Source: Phaeosaccion multiseriatum
Lineage: Eukaryota; Ochrophyta, other classes
Reading direction: 5' to 3'
Assembly: GCA_965112735.1 (NCBI GenBank)
Contig: OZ218964.1
Coordinates: 620,001-684,000, forward strand
DNA: 64,000 nt
Shown: positions 10,149 to 20,993 of the stretch, one piece after another
Numbering within the stretch: position 1 is the first letter of the stretch
How the letters are laid out: every line of letters begins with the position of its first letter
Position numbers and translations under genes: made by a program
The notes under the pieces: model-generated
Told to the model about the DNA's origin: nothing
The model's input: the letters and a program-made list of their open reading frames with translations, nothing else
The model's database searches: none

Positions 10149-11520
10149 ATGATGTGGCCAAATGTGGCGCTCTTACTCCTTGCGAGCTGCTCTGTGTCTC
10201 TCTCCTTCACCTCTCTCCCGCTACACGCCAAGCCCCTCGCCGTGACCTCCCAGAGACAGCGATGTAGGCAAGAGGGTAGGAAAGTAAGGGGCTCCCCCCC
10301 CCCCGGTCTCTGTGCTGCAGCTATGCAAGCACGAGCGAGAGGTAGCTCGAGATCTGTGCTGGGCCGATCGATGGCGACTGCAGAGGGGGGGGCAGAACCT
10401 CGTGTGTTTGACAGGGGAGCCGTGTCGAGGTGGGGGGCCGCCACACTTTTCCAGTGGGGGTGGATAATGGCCTGCTTACGCATGGCGGAGGTAGTAGTGC
10501 TGAAGAGAATTGACCCTCGAGCCTCAACAGCTCTGGTCTTCGGGGCCTTTGGCTTTCTCAGTCTTCGCTCAAGGTGAGGACTGTGCACCTGCTGGCTTGC
10601 TCATTGCTCCTTTTCCTTGTCGTCCTTCCGGGAATGAGGGACCGCGCTTGGCCAAGGCGAAAGCCCAATAACGTGATGAGAGGTGATCGGCTGGACAAGG
10701 GGGGGAAGAGGTGGGGGTGAGGAAGTACCGCGTGACTGTTGTGCGCATGAGGCAAGAAGGCCCACCGCCTTCCTCGACTCCCCCCCCCCTGCCGCTCTCC
10801 TCAGAATTTTCTCCCAACTGGACAACCGGCGCCCCACTCCTGGTGGCGAGGACAAGGCCAAGGCTGAGCTCAAGAGGCCGAAGTGGATGCCTCCCGGCTA
10901 TGTGTTCCCCATCGTGTGGAGCACTATCGGCATCCTCAGAGCTGTCTCGAGCACCTTGGTACGGTGGCAAGTGACGGAACAAAAACAGTGAAGACTCGCT
11001 CTTTTTAACGCCCAAGCCTTGTGTGTGCTCCTCTCTTCCCCCCAGGCCTGGCGGGCCACTGGGCAGCTGTTCCTCGGCCCCTCTTCGATGTTCGTTGGCC
11101 ACCTTTGCATCGGCGATACTTGGAACACAATCAACAACGTAGAGAAGAAGAGGGGATGTGCCGTGACCGGTGTGCTGTTTGTCTGGGCATCCGCACTGGC
11201 GACTACCCTGTACTACTACAAGGTGAGGGGCGAGGCCCTTGACGCACGCAACAACAGCTCCGATGGTGAACTGCAAACCTACCGCTCCTCTGCCTCCTCC
11301 TGCTGCTCCTTTGACTTGGCCCGCCTGTTCCCCCTGCCCCCTCTCCCCTTCCCCTCAGGTTGATCCGTTAGCGGGCATGGTCTTGGCCCCCTCTGTCGTG
11401 TGGCTCACGGTGGCCTCATGCCTCGTGACAAGCATTTGGAAACTCAACGGGAAGGAGCCCCTCTACCCCGTCAAGGCCACGCTGCCCCCAGCCGCAACAG
11501 CATCTGCTGCCTCTGACTGA
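10149..11520 (+). CDS. TspO/MBR-family tryptophan-rich sensory protein
   Basis: TspO/MBR proteins are five-helix membrane proteins that bind tetrapyrroles and sterols. Four exons join in frame: 10149-10573, 10805-10958, 11046-11222 and 11359-11520, giving 305 residues, much longer than the usual 160-180 because of an N-terminal extension. The core has PKWMPPGYVFPIVWSTIGIL, then TGQLFLGPSSMFVG, DTWNTINNVEKKRG, LFVWASALATTLYYY and SVVWLTVASCLVTSIWKLN. The N-terminus begins MMWPNVALLLLASCSVSLSF, a signal-peptide-like stretch followed by a basic, Ser/Arg-rich region, compatible with bipartite plastid targeting; this is inference. The start is the first ATG in frame (10149), with a second Met next to it. 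Confidence 0.75.
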
Positions 11521-11986
11521 GATCGGATATACTGAGCTGAGGCGTTGTCGGTCAGTGGGACAGTGAGTAGATGAGTACGCAAGGGCGAACAAGTACCTTC
11601 GCTGAGCACCAGGGAAGGAGAGGTAGAGAGTAGGCCACTGTTCTGCTCTGTGCAGAAATCAAGTGCCCCTGCCTCCGCAGCGAAGGGTCTTTCGTCTTTC
11701 GTGGGAATTCCGCTCGTGTGAGTAGAGCCGAGTAGAAGCATACGGGCCACTTCACTCACTCACTCACTCACTCCCACACCCACCTCTATCGACCGCCGTC
11801 GTCGTGCGGTTCCCTGTATGTACGCCCCTCCCTCTCCTTCTGTCTCTCGTACACGTACACAGTAAATGACTTGTCATTTTTTTCTCCCTTGTACACCAGT
11901 GGTGGTACTATGACTACCTCAGATCGATGCACTCCTACTCCGAGTAGCTACAACTCGCTCTGCTCCGCTCAGGACCACGGTTCCTA
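11521..11986. other. intergenic region between convergent genes
   Basis: Holds the 3' ends of the TspO-like and RING genes. A short (ACTC)n run lies at about 11753-11774. No gene recognised. Confidence 0.4.
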
Positions 11987-14225
11987 CTAGCTCGATCCCT
12001 GCTCGGCCTTGTCAGGCTTGTCACTCTCAGGCGGCGGACGGAGGGGCGGGGGGCGGGGACTCAATCCCAGCAACTTGGCCATATCCTGAAACAACGCCGA
12101 TCTGAACATGCTCGCGGCACAGAGGCGCTTCAGAGGGCCATTTTTGTGAGCCTCTTGCGCCTCGGGCAGAAGGCGCTGCACCACAGAGGCGGTGGGAGAC
12201 TTGTTGCATAGGCTGCACCACACCATTTTGGTGGCGTGCGCCCCCCCCCGGCCCTTCCTTTCGGTGGCACCTCTTGCGGGCGTGGGTGCCGGCCGAACTG
12301 CGCCTTCCCCCACCTCTCCTTCCTCCTTTCCCCTCTCCTCCTCCCCTTCCTCCTCCCGTCCCCCCTCGCTCTGCTCACCCCCCTCCTCTGTGGCATGGAA
12401 GGGGGCCGCGCTGTGGAGGCGCTCCACGCACTCTCCACAAATGGTATGGCCGCACGGTTTCAGCGTGTGCGGGTCAATCATGAGCTTCGCACACTCCGAG
12501 CACGTCAAGGTAGCCTCCTCCTCTTCCTCCGCGGACAGAAGCTTGTCCACTGCCGCCCCAACCTGCTTCATGAGGACCTCATTCACCTTCGCCTCCTTCT
12601 CCAAAACACGGATCTTCTCCTCGGCATCCATGAGCATCTTGTCCTGCAGCTCCCTCTCCCTCTCTGCCCGGGCGTTGGCCTTGTCGGCTGCGGCTGCGCT
12701 GGCGACCCTCTTGGCTTCCACTTCCGTCAGCAGAGCCTCCTTCTCCGCCCGCTGTGCGGCGGTTAAGCGCACCAGGTCCTTGTTGGCCTCCTCAATCTGC
12801 TCCTTACCCAGCCTCAACTCCCTCGCTGCCCGTCGCGTAGTGGCGAGCTCTGCCTGCAGCTGCTCCGTCTTGGTGTGGCCCCTCTTGAGCTCCTGTCGGG
12901 CCTCGTTCAGCTCCAAGTTCAGCCCGTGCACCAGCTTACTCAAGCCTGTCGTCGACGGCACCGACGCTCCTCCTCCTCCTCCTCCTCCTCCTCCTCCTCC
13001 TCCTCCTCCTCCTCCTCCTCCTCCTCCTCCTCCTCCACCTCCTCCTCCTCCACCTCCTCCTCCTCCTCCTCCTCCTCCTCCTCCTCCTCCACCTCCTCCT
13101 CCTCCTCCTCCTCCTCCTCCTCCTCCTCCTCCCTTTCCAGTACCTTCTTCTCTTGCTGCTGCTACTGCCGCTTCTGTCGCGGCTCTTGCTGCCGCTTTTG
13201 CTGCTGCTACCGCTGCCGATACTGCCGCTGCTGTTGTTTTTGCCGCTCTTTCTTCCCTCTCCGCCGCGGCCTCTTTCGCACTCCGCAAGGCCAGCGCCAA
13301 TCGCGCTTCCAGGTCCCCCACCTGCTCCGCCAGGCGCATCACTTGGCCCCTCAGCTCCCCTTCCACCCCAAACAGGGCGGCTTCCGACTCGCGGAGGGCC
13401 TCATTCCGCTCCAGGGCCGCAGCGAGGGCCCGCTTGGCGTCCTTCAAGTCAATCCTGCGCCCCTCTGCCAGCAGCTCCGCGTCGGTCGCTCTCCGTTGAG
13501 CCTCCCCCACAAGCTTACGAGCCTCCGCCCGGCAGGACGTGACCCGCTCATGCAGCGTCTCCACTTGCTGCCTGGAGCTGTCCAGTTCGAGCTGCAAAGC
13601 CTTGAGCGGGCCCACCTGCAGACGGATCACGCCCTCCAGCTCTGCCACTTTTTCCTCACGAGCCTCCGCCTTGGCTTGGTGTTCGAGGACCGCTGCTTGG
13701 CTGCGACTTGCAATGTCGGACAGCTGTATACGTATGTATGTAAAGAGGGGAGGAAGAGAGTAGCGAAATAAAGGAAGAGTGCTTCTGCATTGAGCATGGT
13801 AGCAACCTTTGAAGTTCATCTAACCTTCTTCTCCAGCACTTGCGCCTGGCGGAGTTTGGTGTCGAGGACTTGTACGTCTCGCTTGTACGCTGCGACGGTG
13901 AGCGCGGCGCCGCCCTCGCCCTCCAGATCGCCGCCTTGCGCTTCGGCCCGCCCGGTCTCCCCATCCTTCGTTGCTGCCTTTGTTCCCGGAGCGAGGAACA
14001 AGACTGCGGGGTCCACCAACTAGAAAAGAAAGACCGATAAGCACCAAGTCACAATAGTCAGTCAACCGAGAGACGACAAGAAGGTGCCTTTCACCTATCG
14101 CACCTTTCGATTTTGATGGTGTGTGCCGTGCAGGTCTCGGCCGTCCTGCCACTGAATGCTGGGCTTGCGCGGCACGAGGAGATGAGTCTCCGACGCAGAA
14201 TATGGGCCGAGGAGGAAGCCGCCTA

Positions 14226-14270
<45 letters not shown>

Positions 14271-14601
14271 GCTGCTCGTCATTAGGCACCACCAGCACAC
14301 CCCCATCTTCACCCAGCCGCACTCTCGAGCGAGCGCAGGAGGTGACCTCTTCCAGGACGGCCTCGCTCTGCCCTAAGGACTGTCTGAGCTTCACAAGCTT
14401 CGCGTCCCTCTCCCTCAACGCGGCCTTGAGCTGGGAGAGCTGCTGCTGGTGACTCGCGAGCAGCTGGGTCATGTGCAGCAAATTGCGTCTCAAACCGGCC
14501 GCAAACACCTCCTTCGCCTTCTCCTCGTCTTTTTCGTAGTAGTGGCCGCGGTGGACCCCCCCGAAGAGGTCGGCATCGCTCTCTGCGGTGGACGAGGGCA
14601 T
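11987..14601 (-). CDS. coiled-coil RING-type protein, BRE1-like layout
   Basis: Likely an E3 ubiquitin ligase. Three exons join in frame on the minus strand: 14601-14104, 14019-13825 and 13723-11987, giving 809 residues. The N-terminus has a poly-Gln run (CAG repeat) near residues 110-125. Most of the rest is heptad-like, rich in Ala, Glu, Arg and Leu, as in long coiled coils. A run of about 55 Gly interrupts the coil. The C-terminal RING begins at about residue 639 (LTCSECAKLM), continues as LKPCGHTICGECVERL, and finishes with VWCSLCNKS near 733-737; about 60 acidic residues are inserted between the two halves, unusual for a RING. Long coiled coil plus C-terminal RING recalls BRE1/RNF20, but the sequence alone does not prove histone H2B specificity. 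The start is the ATG at 14601. Confidence 0.75.
12967..13133 (-). repeat. GGA-repeat encoding poly-Gly in the RING gene
   Basis: A (TCC)n array on the plus strand reads as GGA codons on the coding strand. Three single-base interruptions all change GGA to GGT and so keep glycine. Confidence 0.85.
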
Positions 14602-14755
14602 GGTTCCTACCTCTCCCCAGCATTGCCTGAGTGGCGGGGAGATTATCGCTCCCTTCTCCTGCTTCTCGTTATCATTTTGGTTTTAAAAGCGACGGAGATA
14701 CTCGAAAGAGAGAGAAAAACAGAAAACGTAACGTTATTTTCGATGTGTTTCTTTC
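14602..14755. promoter_or_regulatory. divergent intergenic region
   Basis: 154 bp between the RING gene start (-) and the earliest ATG of the next gene (+). AT-richer than its surroundings, with runs such as AGAAAAACAGAAAACG. A shared promoter is likely but no element is recognised. Confidence 0.35.
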
Positions 14756-15544
14756 ATGTTGAAAACGAATATTGAACGAATGTTGCACCACAACCCTCCC
14801 TTCGAACGTGTTCCCAGTGTGCCCACATATCCCAGAGCAGTCCCCCACTCCAGAGAAAAGAGAGACTTAGTACAGTGGGTGTGGTGGACGCTTTCGCCAG
14901 CAGCAGCACAGCTCAAGAAGCTTCGGCGCCGAAGAATCGCAAGGGCTGGAAAGGGCACGAGAGATCACGGGATATTCGTGCGTTGGCAGCTGGGGAGGGG
15001 GGAGGAGGGAGGCCTGCCGCGAGAGGGAGAGAGAAGCCGGATGTGTGAGATCACGTCGGCGGCGGCCAAGGCTGAGCGCAGAAAGCATGGGCTCAAGAGG
15101 TCTGCCTCTTTCATGACATCATCATCGGCACCGTCATCGGGAGGATGCTGTGAGGGCGCTGCCAACGAGTGCAATGCGGCGACAGTGCAGCCGGGGCGCC
15201 CGCCGCTTCGTAGGACTGTGAGCTGGTCCGACGAGTACGGTATGCCCATCGTGACGGGCGTCGTGCCCGCGGATGACTGGTGCAGCCGGTTGATGGAGCC
15301 CTTAGTCGTGACAATGGAGCGTTTGAGCAAGGGCGTGGAAGTGACTCTCGAGCGCCCGGGCTGGTTCAACCGCAAGAGGAAGGAGGAGGCCGTGTTATAC
15401 TCGGACGACTTCGGCCGCAGCTTTTGCTGGATCACCAAGAGACATGGCTCCCGAGTATTCCGGCTGCCCTGCGTATGCGTGTCGGAAATTAAGGGGGTGG
15501 GGGGCGGGCTGCCGGGCAAGGCCTGGGGGGAGAGCGGTAGCAAT

Positions 15545-15581
<37 letters not shown>

Positions 15582-15826
15582 CGTCCAGCAACAGTAGTAC
15601 GTCTAGTAACAGCAGCAGCGACGAGGGTGGTGGTGCCAAGCGGCAGCCAGAACAGAAGATGAAGGTCAAGTGGCAGATGGCACCCACGTTTCCCAAACGC
15701 AAGATGACCCTCGCCGGCCCCGCCCTGACGGACAAGTTTGTGAAGGAGCTCAAGCAGCTTTGGGAATTGTACAATGACGCCTCGATAACGGCGACACCCG
15801 CTAGCAAGCGCAAGTCGGGTAGATGA
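14756..15826 (+). CDS. hypothetical protein, PH-like segment
   Basis: A single open frame. Met 14756 is the first start; Met 15041 (MCEITSAAAKAERRKHG) may be the real one. Two basic/Ser patches (LKRSASFM and RRTVSWSDEYGMP) resemble phosphorylation-type motifs seen in signalling proteins. The central part, from KGVEVTLERPGWFNRKRKEE through LYSDDFGRSFCWITK to CVCVSEIKGV, has the strand pattern of a PH-like fold (a Trp after a short strand, then a VxxI-G turn), which is a guess from pattern. A poly-Ser run (AGC repeat, about 15540-15580) follows, then a Lys-rich end ending KRKSGR. No function assigned. Confidence 0.55.
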
Positions 15827-16561
15827 CTGCGGTTTTCTACCCGAGGGCACACCCGCGGAGCTGAGAGCTGCGCTACGTATAGAAGCTGCGCTTAACAAAC
15901 AGCTGCTGGATGCGCTTGCCTTGGGGGGCAGGCATTCGTGTGAATACTTGTGTGTACAAAGGTTTTCGATACGTACCGGAGACGCGGCGAGGGGTTTGGC
16001 CAATCAATTTTGAAATGTAAAGAAGTATATATAATGAAGAAACCTTTTGATCGTGCCGATACATTACTTCTCTGCTCCGCCGTTCCCCCATCAGGGCCGC
16101 GGCCTGATGCTCCGTCTCCAAGCCAAGCGGCAGCTGGCCTCCCTCCTCGACTGCCATCTACCACTCGACCCAGCACCCCCCGTCAGCGGTAGCGAAGAAA
16201 GGGAGAGAAGCGATTCGAAGAGACCCGTCCACACGACTCATCTCAAAGTCAAAAGAGTCGGGGGGGGGGGTCAATGAAGGTGAAGCGCTTTTTGTCTACG
16301 CAGCACTTTGGTCATGAGAACTCCCAAGTCTGTATTGAGGTCTTCCTGTACCAGCAGCAGAGGGCCGCTTTTGGTACCCGTCCGGAGGATAGCACGACTG
16401 AACGTGGACAACATTGCCACCCACGGTGCTTCTTGTAGGCTGGTAGGCGTTGGTAGGCGTTGGTAGGCGTTGGTAGGCGCTCACTCACAAGGAGTGACAA
16501 TCACCACCCCCCCACCCCCCCCACACCCTTCTTGCGCTAGCTAATAACAGCGCGATTTCGA
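15827..16561. other. intergenic region between convergent genes
   Basis: Between the hypothetical gene (+) and the nucleotidyltransferase gene (-). Contains a 10-11 bp tandem repeat (TTGGTAGGCG) at about 16438-16480 and C/G homopolymers. No gene recognised. Confidence 0.4.
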
Positions 16562-17923
16562 TTATGAGGAGGAAGAAAGCTGTCCCCACGCCTTATCGGC
16601 CGCCTCCTGTCGGGCTTTGTACACATCAACCACACTGACGCCGTGATTCGCCATGTACACCTGAGTGAGGGAGAGGAGAGAAAAATGTATAGAGAGAGAG
16701 AGCGGGTACACACCGGGAGGACTAGTGACGTCAGGCATACGTCAGGCAAGAACAACAAGCTCTGCGAGGATAGGGGAGAACAGCATACACCTCTCACACA
16801 CTGGTCATGAACAGACGACAAGACACTCTGGGACGAAAGGAGAAAAAAGAAGAAAAAAAAAACAGTACACCTCCCTCCATACACCTCTAGAGAGAGCAAA
16901 CAGCTGTGCTTTGTCCTCGTTCGCTCTGTCTTCTCTCCTCCTTGTTCAATACACACATCCCGACGAGTGATGCTGGCCAAAGTCCTCCCTGCCCCCCCCT
17001 CCCGCAACCCTCCCCCTCGTGCCCCAAGGTGCGTTGCATCACTGCGGTACCTGCTCGAAGGTTCGCGGGTTGCCCTTGACTGCTTCCTTCCACACCTTGC
17101 CCCCGTCGACGTCCTCGGCGCTGCGCATGAGTTGCTGTTCGCCGCTCGTGGAGAATATGCCCACCAGCACCTCTCCGGCACTCAGCACCAGGCCTTCCTC
17201 AGATGTATCGACCACGTTGTAGATTATGCTGCCATCCAGTCGCCCCGGGGGTGGAGGAGGGGTAGGGAGAGTGAGAGGGAGAGTGAGAGGATAGGTTAGG
17301 TTAGGTTAGGCCAACCATGAATGCAAGGGAAGGGAGGGAAGGGAGGCAAGGGGGGGGGGGAGGAAGGGGGGGAGGGGGGAGGGGGAGGAGGGGGGTCGCC
17401 GACTGATTGATCGATTTCAGATTCTTAGATATCCATCTCAGTTTAGCATAAAGAAGGTTTACTCACTCCCACTCACTCCCTTCCCCCCTCCCTCCCTCCC
17501 TCCCTCACGCACTCACCAGCCCTTGGGAGCCACCACTTTCTTTGCCGTTACGTTTATCAATATGGCACCCTCTGCCTCCACGGAGGCGCACCGCACATTG
17601 CTCAGCACGGACTTGCCCACCTTCCCCTCCCCCGTCACTGCGCAACTGCACACCACCGACGATCCGTCCACCTCCACTCCGTCTGCCAACTGTGAGGCCT
17701 TCTGGCGATTCGAGGGACTCAGGCCGAGGAAGGTACGAAGCATAGCCGCCTCTTGGCTGTCCTCTGCCGCGAGGAGGTTATTCTTCTGGAAGAGCCGCAG
17801 TTGACCATAGTCCCACCAGTAGGCGTCGGATCCAACATTCACCGCTACCGTACAGTAAGGAGGGAGGGTGGTGGCAAACAAAAGCGTGAAGCAAAAAAGA
17901 GGATGAACCAGAACCACCACAAG

Positions 17924-17963
<40 letters not shown>

Positions 17964-20381
17964 CTACCAAAGAGGAGCAAACACAGCCCTCCCTACAAGA
18001 GAAAGGAGTGGTGAGCTCCGTCCAACCAGTCCAGCCCGGTCCCGAAAGCAGCAACACCCGATCCGGCACGTCCCCCCAGTTTGCCCCATCGCTCACACAC
18101 ACACACACGCACTCACGCACTCACGCACTCACTCACTCACTCACTCACCTCCAAAGAGCTTTAGTGCCGAAGCCCCCTCTCTGGACTGAAACTTGTCCAA
18201 CATGCAGCGCATCCTGCTGTAGTGAGCAGCGGCCTCCACAGGGTCCACCTGCTTCTGCTTCATCATGTCGATATACGCCTCCTCCGACAGGGTCAGCTGA
18301 GTGAGAGAAAAGGAGAGAGAGAGAGAGAGAAGAGAGGAAGAGAGAGGGAGAGAGAGAGAGAGAGAGAGAGAGAAGGGAGGAAGAGAGAGGGGTGAATTTG
18401 ATGGGTTGTCGGGTTGCATAAGAACTTGGGATTGGAATTCAAAACAAGGAGACACAACAATCAGTAAGTAAGGGCATCAGCAGCAGCAGCAGCAGAGGAC
18501 AGGTGCTAAGAGAGGGGGGGTCCAGGGCAGCGGGCAGCGAGGAGGGTGAGTGGGTAGGTAGCAGCAGGGGGGGGTGCGGCTAGGTGGGTAGGTAGCAGTA
18601 CGAGTGAGTGCTGAATAAAGTCCTGCTTGGAGGGAGCCCTCTGCTGCCCTCTTCCTCAACAACCCCCCCCCCCCCCCCGTGCCTGTCTTCATGTACATCC
18701 AATCCATGCACCATCTTACCGGCATCCATAGGTGCGGGTCGGTGTCGAGCTTCCCCTCCTTTGCCTCAAGCTCCACCGCAAACTCCTCCATAAACGCGCT
18801 CAGCAGCGTGTGCGACACCGAGAAGGACCCCAGTGAGGCACCGCACTCCTACAATGTACAAAAAATGTGTTGTACACACACATACACAAACGCACACACA
18901 CATACACACACATACACACACATACACACACAGACATACAGAGAGAGAGACAGGGACGTAGGGGGGTAAGGCTGGGTACGTTTTGTTTTGGTTGAGTGCG
19001 CCCCACCCCCACTTCAGGGCGACTCATTGCATGCACGTGTTGTGGAGAGGAGAAAGAAGAGAACGACGTTGGTCAGCCATCCTGCCAATCAGTGCTTTTA
19101 CTTTGGACCTAGTGTTCTCTCCCCCCGCTCTTCTCCTTGCCGCCCGTTCCCACCCACCCTTTCGCCTTGACCTTCTCCCCCTTCTCCATCTCCTTGCATA
19201 CCTTGATGGTGCCCAATCCCTGCAGCAGCCTGGATGCGGTCTCGTGGCTGACCTTCTCCACCTGAGCAGCGTCGTCATCTCCATTGACAGCAATAAGCCC
19301 GTACTTGTCCATGCCCTTGGCGGCCCAGGTTTCCGCGTTCGGCATGGGGCCCAGCGTGCAGAGTATGTCCGCGTGGTGCGTGGGGGTGTAGGCGATGGGT
19401 ACACTGCCTCAGTGGATTTGGACGGGGAGGGGGTCCCGATGACATGCAACGCAAGAGAGAGGGTAAAAGGTGGTGTCTTTCGCACTTTCCACTTCCTTCC
19501 AGCGTCCCTCTGCAGCCCCTTAGTCAACCTGGAAGCCTGGAAGCCCGTCTACCCATCCACCCCACGATACGCACCTGGGGATGAAGACCTGATCTCCCCA
19601 AAACACGCTGAGTCGGCCCTTCCTCCCGGGGCCGTACGTGCCCGTCTGCTTCACCACGGCCTCCAGAATGGTCAGTGGTATCTCCTTTCCTTCGTCATTG
19701 GTGAGTGTGATGGGCAGCTTCACGCCGGGCTTGTTGTTGTTCTCGGAGCCAGGGAACGGTGCGAGGCGGGTGCCCTTGCCCGCGGTGTGGTAGAGACCCA
19801 CGCTAATGTCGGAGCTGGCCAGGCGGGAGGGAAGGTCAGTGTCGTACTTGGAGGCCGCTAGGGCACAGGCCTTCTTCCAGGCGTAGAAGGTGCCCAGCGC
19901 TGCGATGTGTAACAAGAGCGAGGGCGAAGAAGATGGTGCTGGGGTGTGAGACATTGGGGAGAGTTGGACGATACATTCCTTCACACAAGGGGGGCCAAGG
20001 GATAGGGCTTCGCGAGAGCAACAAGCATTACATATCAATGCAGAGAAATAGGGGGGGGCGGGGGCCTGCGAAGAGTGCAAGCAGCAGTAGCCCTAGCCGA
20101 AAAAGGAGCGTGGCACTGATATGGCGGCGAACATCTGCTGTGACTTTCGCCATCCACATCCAGAGGTGCTCACCATTTCCCGCTCCTCCCGGCCAATCCT
20201 CGTTGACAGCTAGCACCAGCGCCTCCTTGTGCAAGACCGCCCCCTTGGCCTCCTCTAGCCGGCCCATCCAGTACGTGGCCTGCTCCGCGTCGCCAGTGCA
20301 CACGACCACCACATCAAAGCCGTGTACCTCGTTCATCAGAGCAATGTTGCTCACGCGGGTGTCCTCGCCGCTCGACGCCAT
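16562..20381 (-). CDS. UGP-like sugar-1-phosphate nucleotidyltransferase
   Basis: Probably transfers a nucleotide to a sugar phosphate. Eight exons join in frame on the minus strand: 20381-20174, 19899-19575, 19403-19202, 18848-18720, 18296-18149, 17844-17517, 17228-17051 and 16660-16562, giving 538 residues. The nucleotide-binding loop is GLYHTAGKGTRLAP (GKGTR at 110-114), followed by NNNKPGVKLP, a variant of the GGxGTRLG...PK signature of UDP-sugar pyrophosphorylases. Other marks are SVFWGDQVFIP, YTPTHHADILCTLGPMP, ECGASLGSFSVSH, VNVGSDAYWWDYGQL and a C-terminal region ILINVTAKKV followed by IIYNVVDTSEEGLVL that may be a beta-helix. The substrate cannot be read from the sequence. No targeting peptide is evident at the chosen start. 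The intron after 18149 starts with a GTGA array on the coding strand. Confidence 0.6.
18109..18148 (-). repeat. GTGA array at a 5' splice site of the nucleotidyltransferase gene
   Basis: On the coding (minus) strand the donor is followed directly by GTGAGTGAGTGAGTGAG, then GTGC/GTGA variants. Same pattern as in the large gene at 21-43 kb. Confidence 0.8.
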
Positions 20382-20993
20382 GATGCTTAGCTTGTGCCTA
20401 TAGCTCGCTTCCTTCCACTCGGTGACAGATGTTCGCTCCCCACAAAAGCTCGGCAAGATTAAGAGCGATGAGAAGAAATTTGGAGGCATACGATTTTGCT
20501 GCCTTACTGGCACCCTAACCGTTTGCCCAGACAAAGATCTGCAAGCGGAAAGAAAGGACAGGAGGCAGGCGAGGAGGGTCGGGTACAAAGGAGAGGGGAG
20601 GTGGTGAAATAAGAGTAGTCTAAGTGCGGACTCCAATCGGTGAAAAAGAAGGCGTTTGATGATGGGGAAGCTCAAGACAGCTTCACTCATTTTGATCGCG
20701 TGCGAAGGATGATACGCAGGCGTCCATTCAAGAGGACAGGGAAGATGTACGGGGATGCGAGGCCCACTCTTGGGATCAGGCAGCGGCAGGACGAGCAGCA
20801 GCCGTCGAGCTGCTGTAGGGGTGGACACAGGTGCGGCTGTGGGACTCTGATCAGTCGAGGGAGCGCGACCAAGAGGCCACGCACTGAGGAGAGAAAGGAT
20901 GAGAGCAGCAACCCTTTGCCTCCAGGTCACCGCATTCACCAGAAGCCGGACGTGAGCGCCAAGAATTCACAGGCTCCATGGGGCCAGAGGGCG
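20382..20993. promoter_or_regulatory. divergent intergenic region
   Basis: 612 bp between the nucleotidyltransferase start (-) and the signal-peptide Met of the large gene (+). The plus frame is open from 20640, with Met codons at 20709 and 20745, so a longer N-terminus is possible; I prefer 20994 because it places the signal peptide at the end. No promoter element recognised. Confidence 0.35.

Noticed and set aside
10088-10588. 166-residue minus-strand ORF as the ABA4-like N-terminus
   Set aside because: It is antisense to the first TspO-like exon, which has a signal-like start and continues in phase through four exons.
12192-13499. 435-residue plus-strand ORF with poly-Pro
   Set aside because: Antisense shadow of the RING gene, whose minus frame has the RING cysteines and coiled coil.
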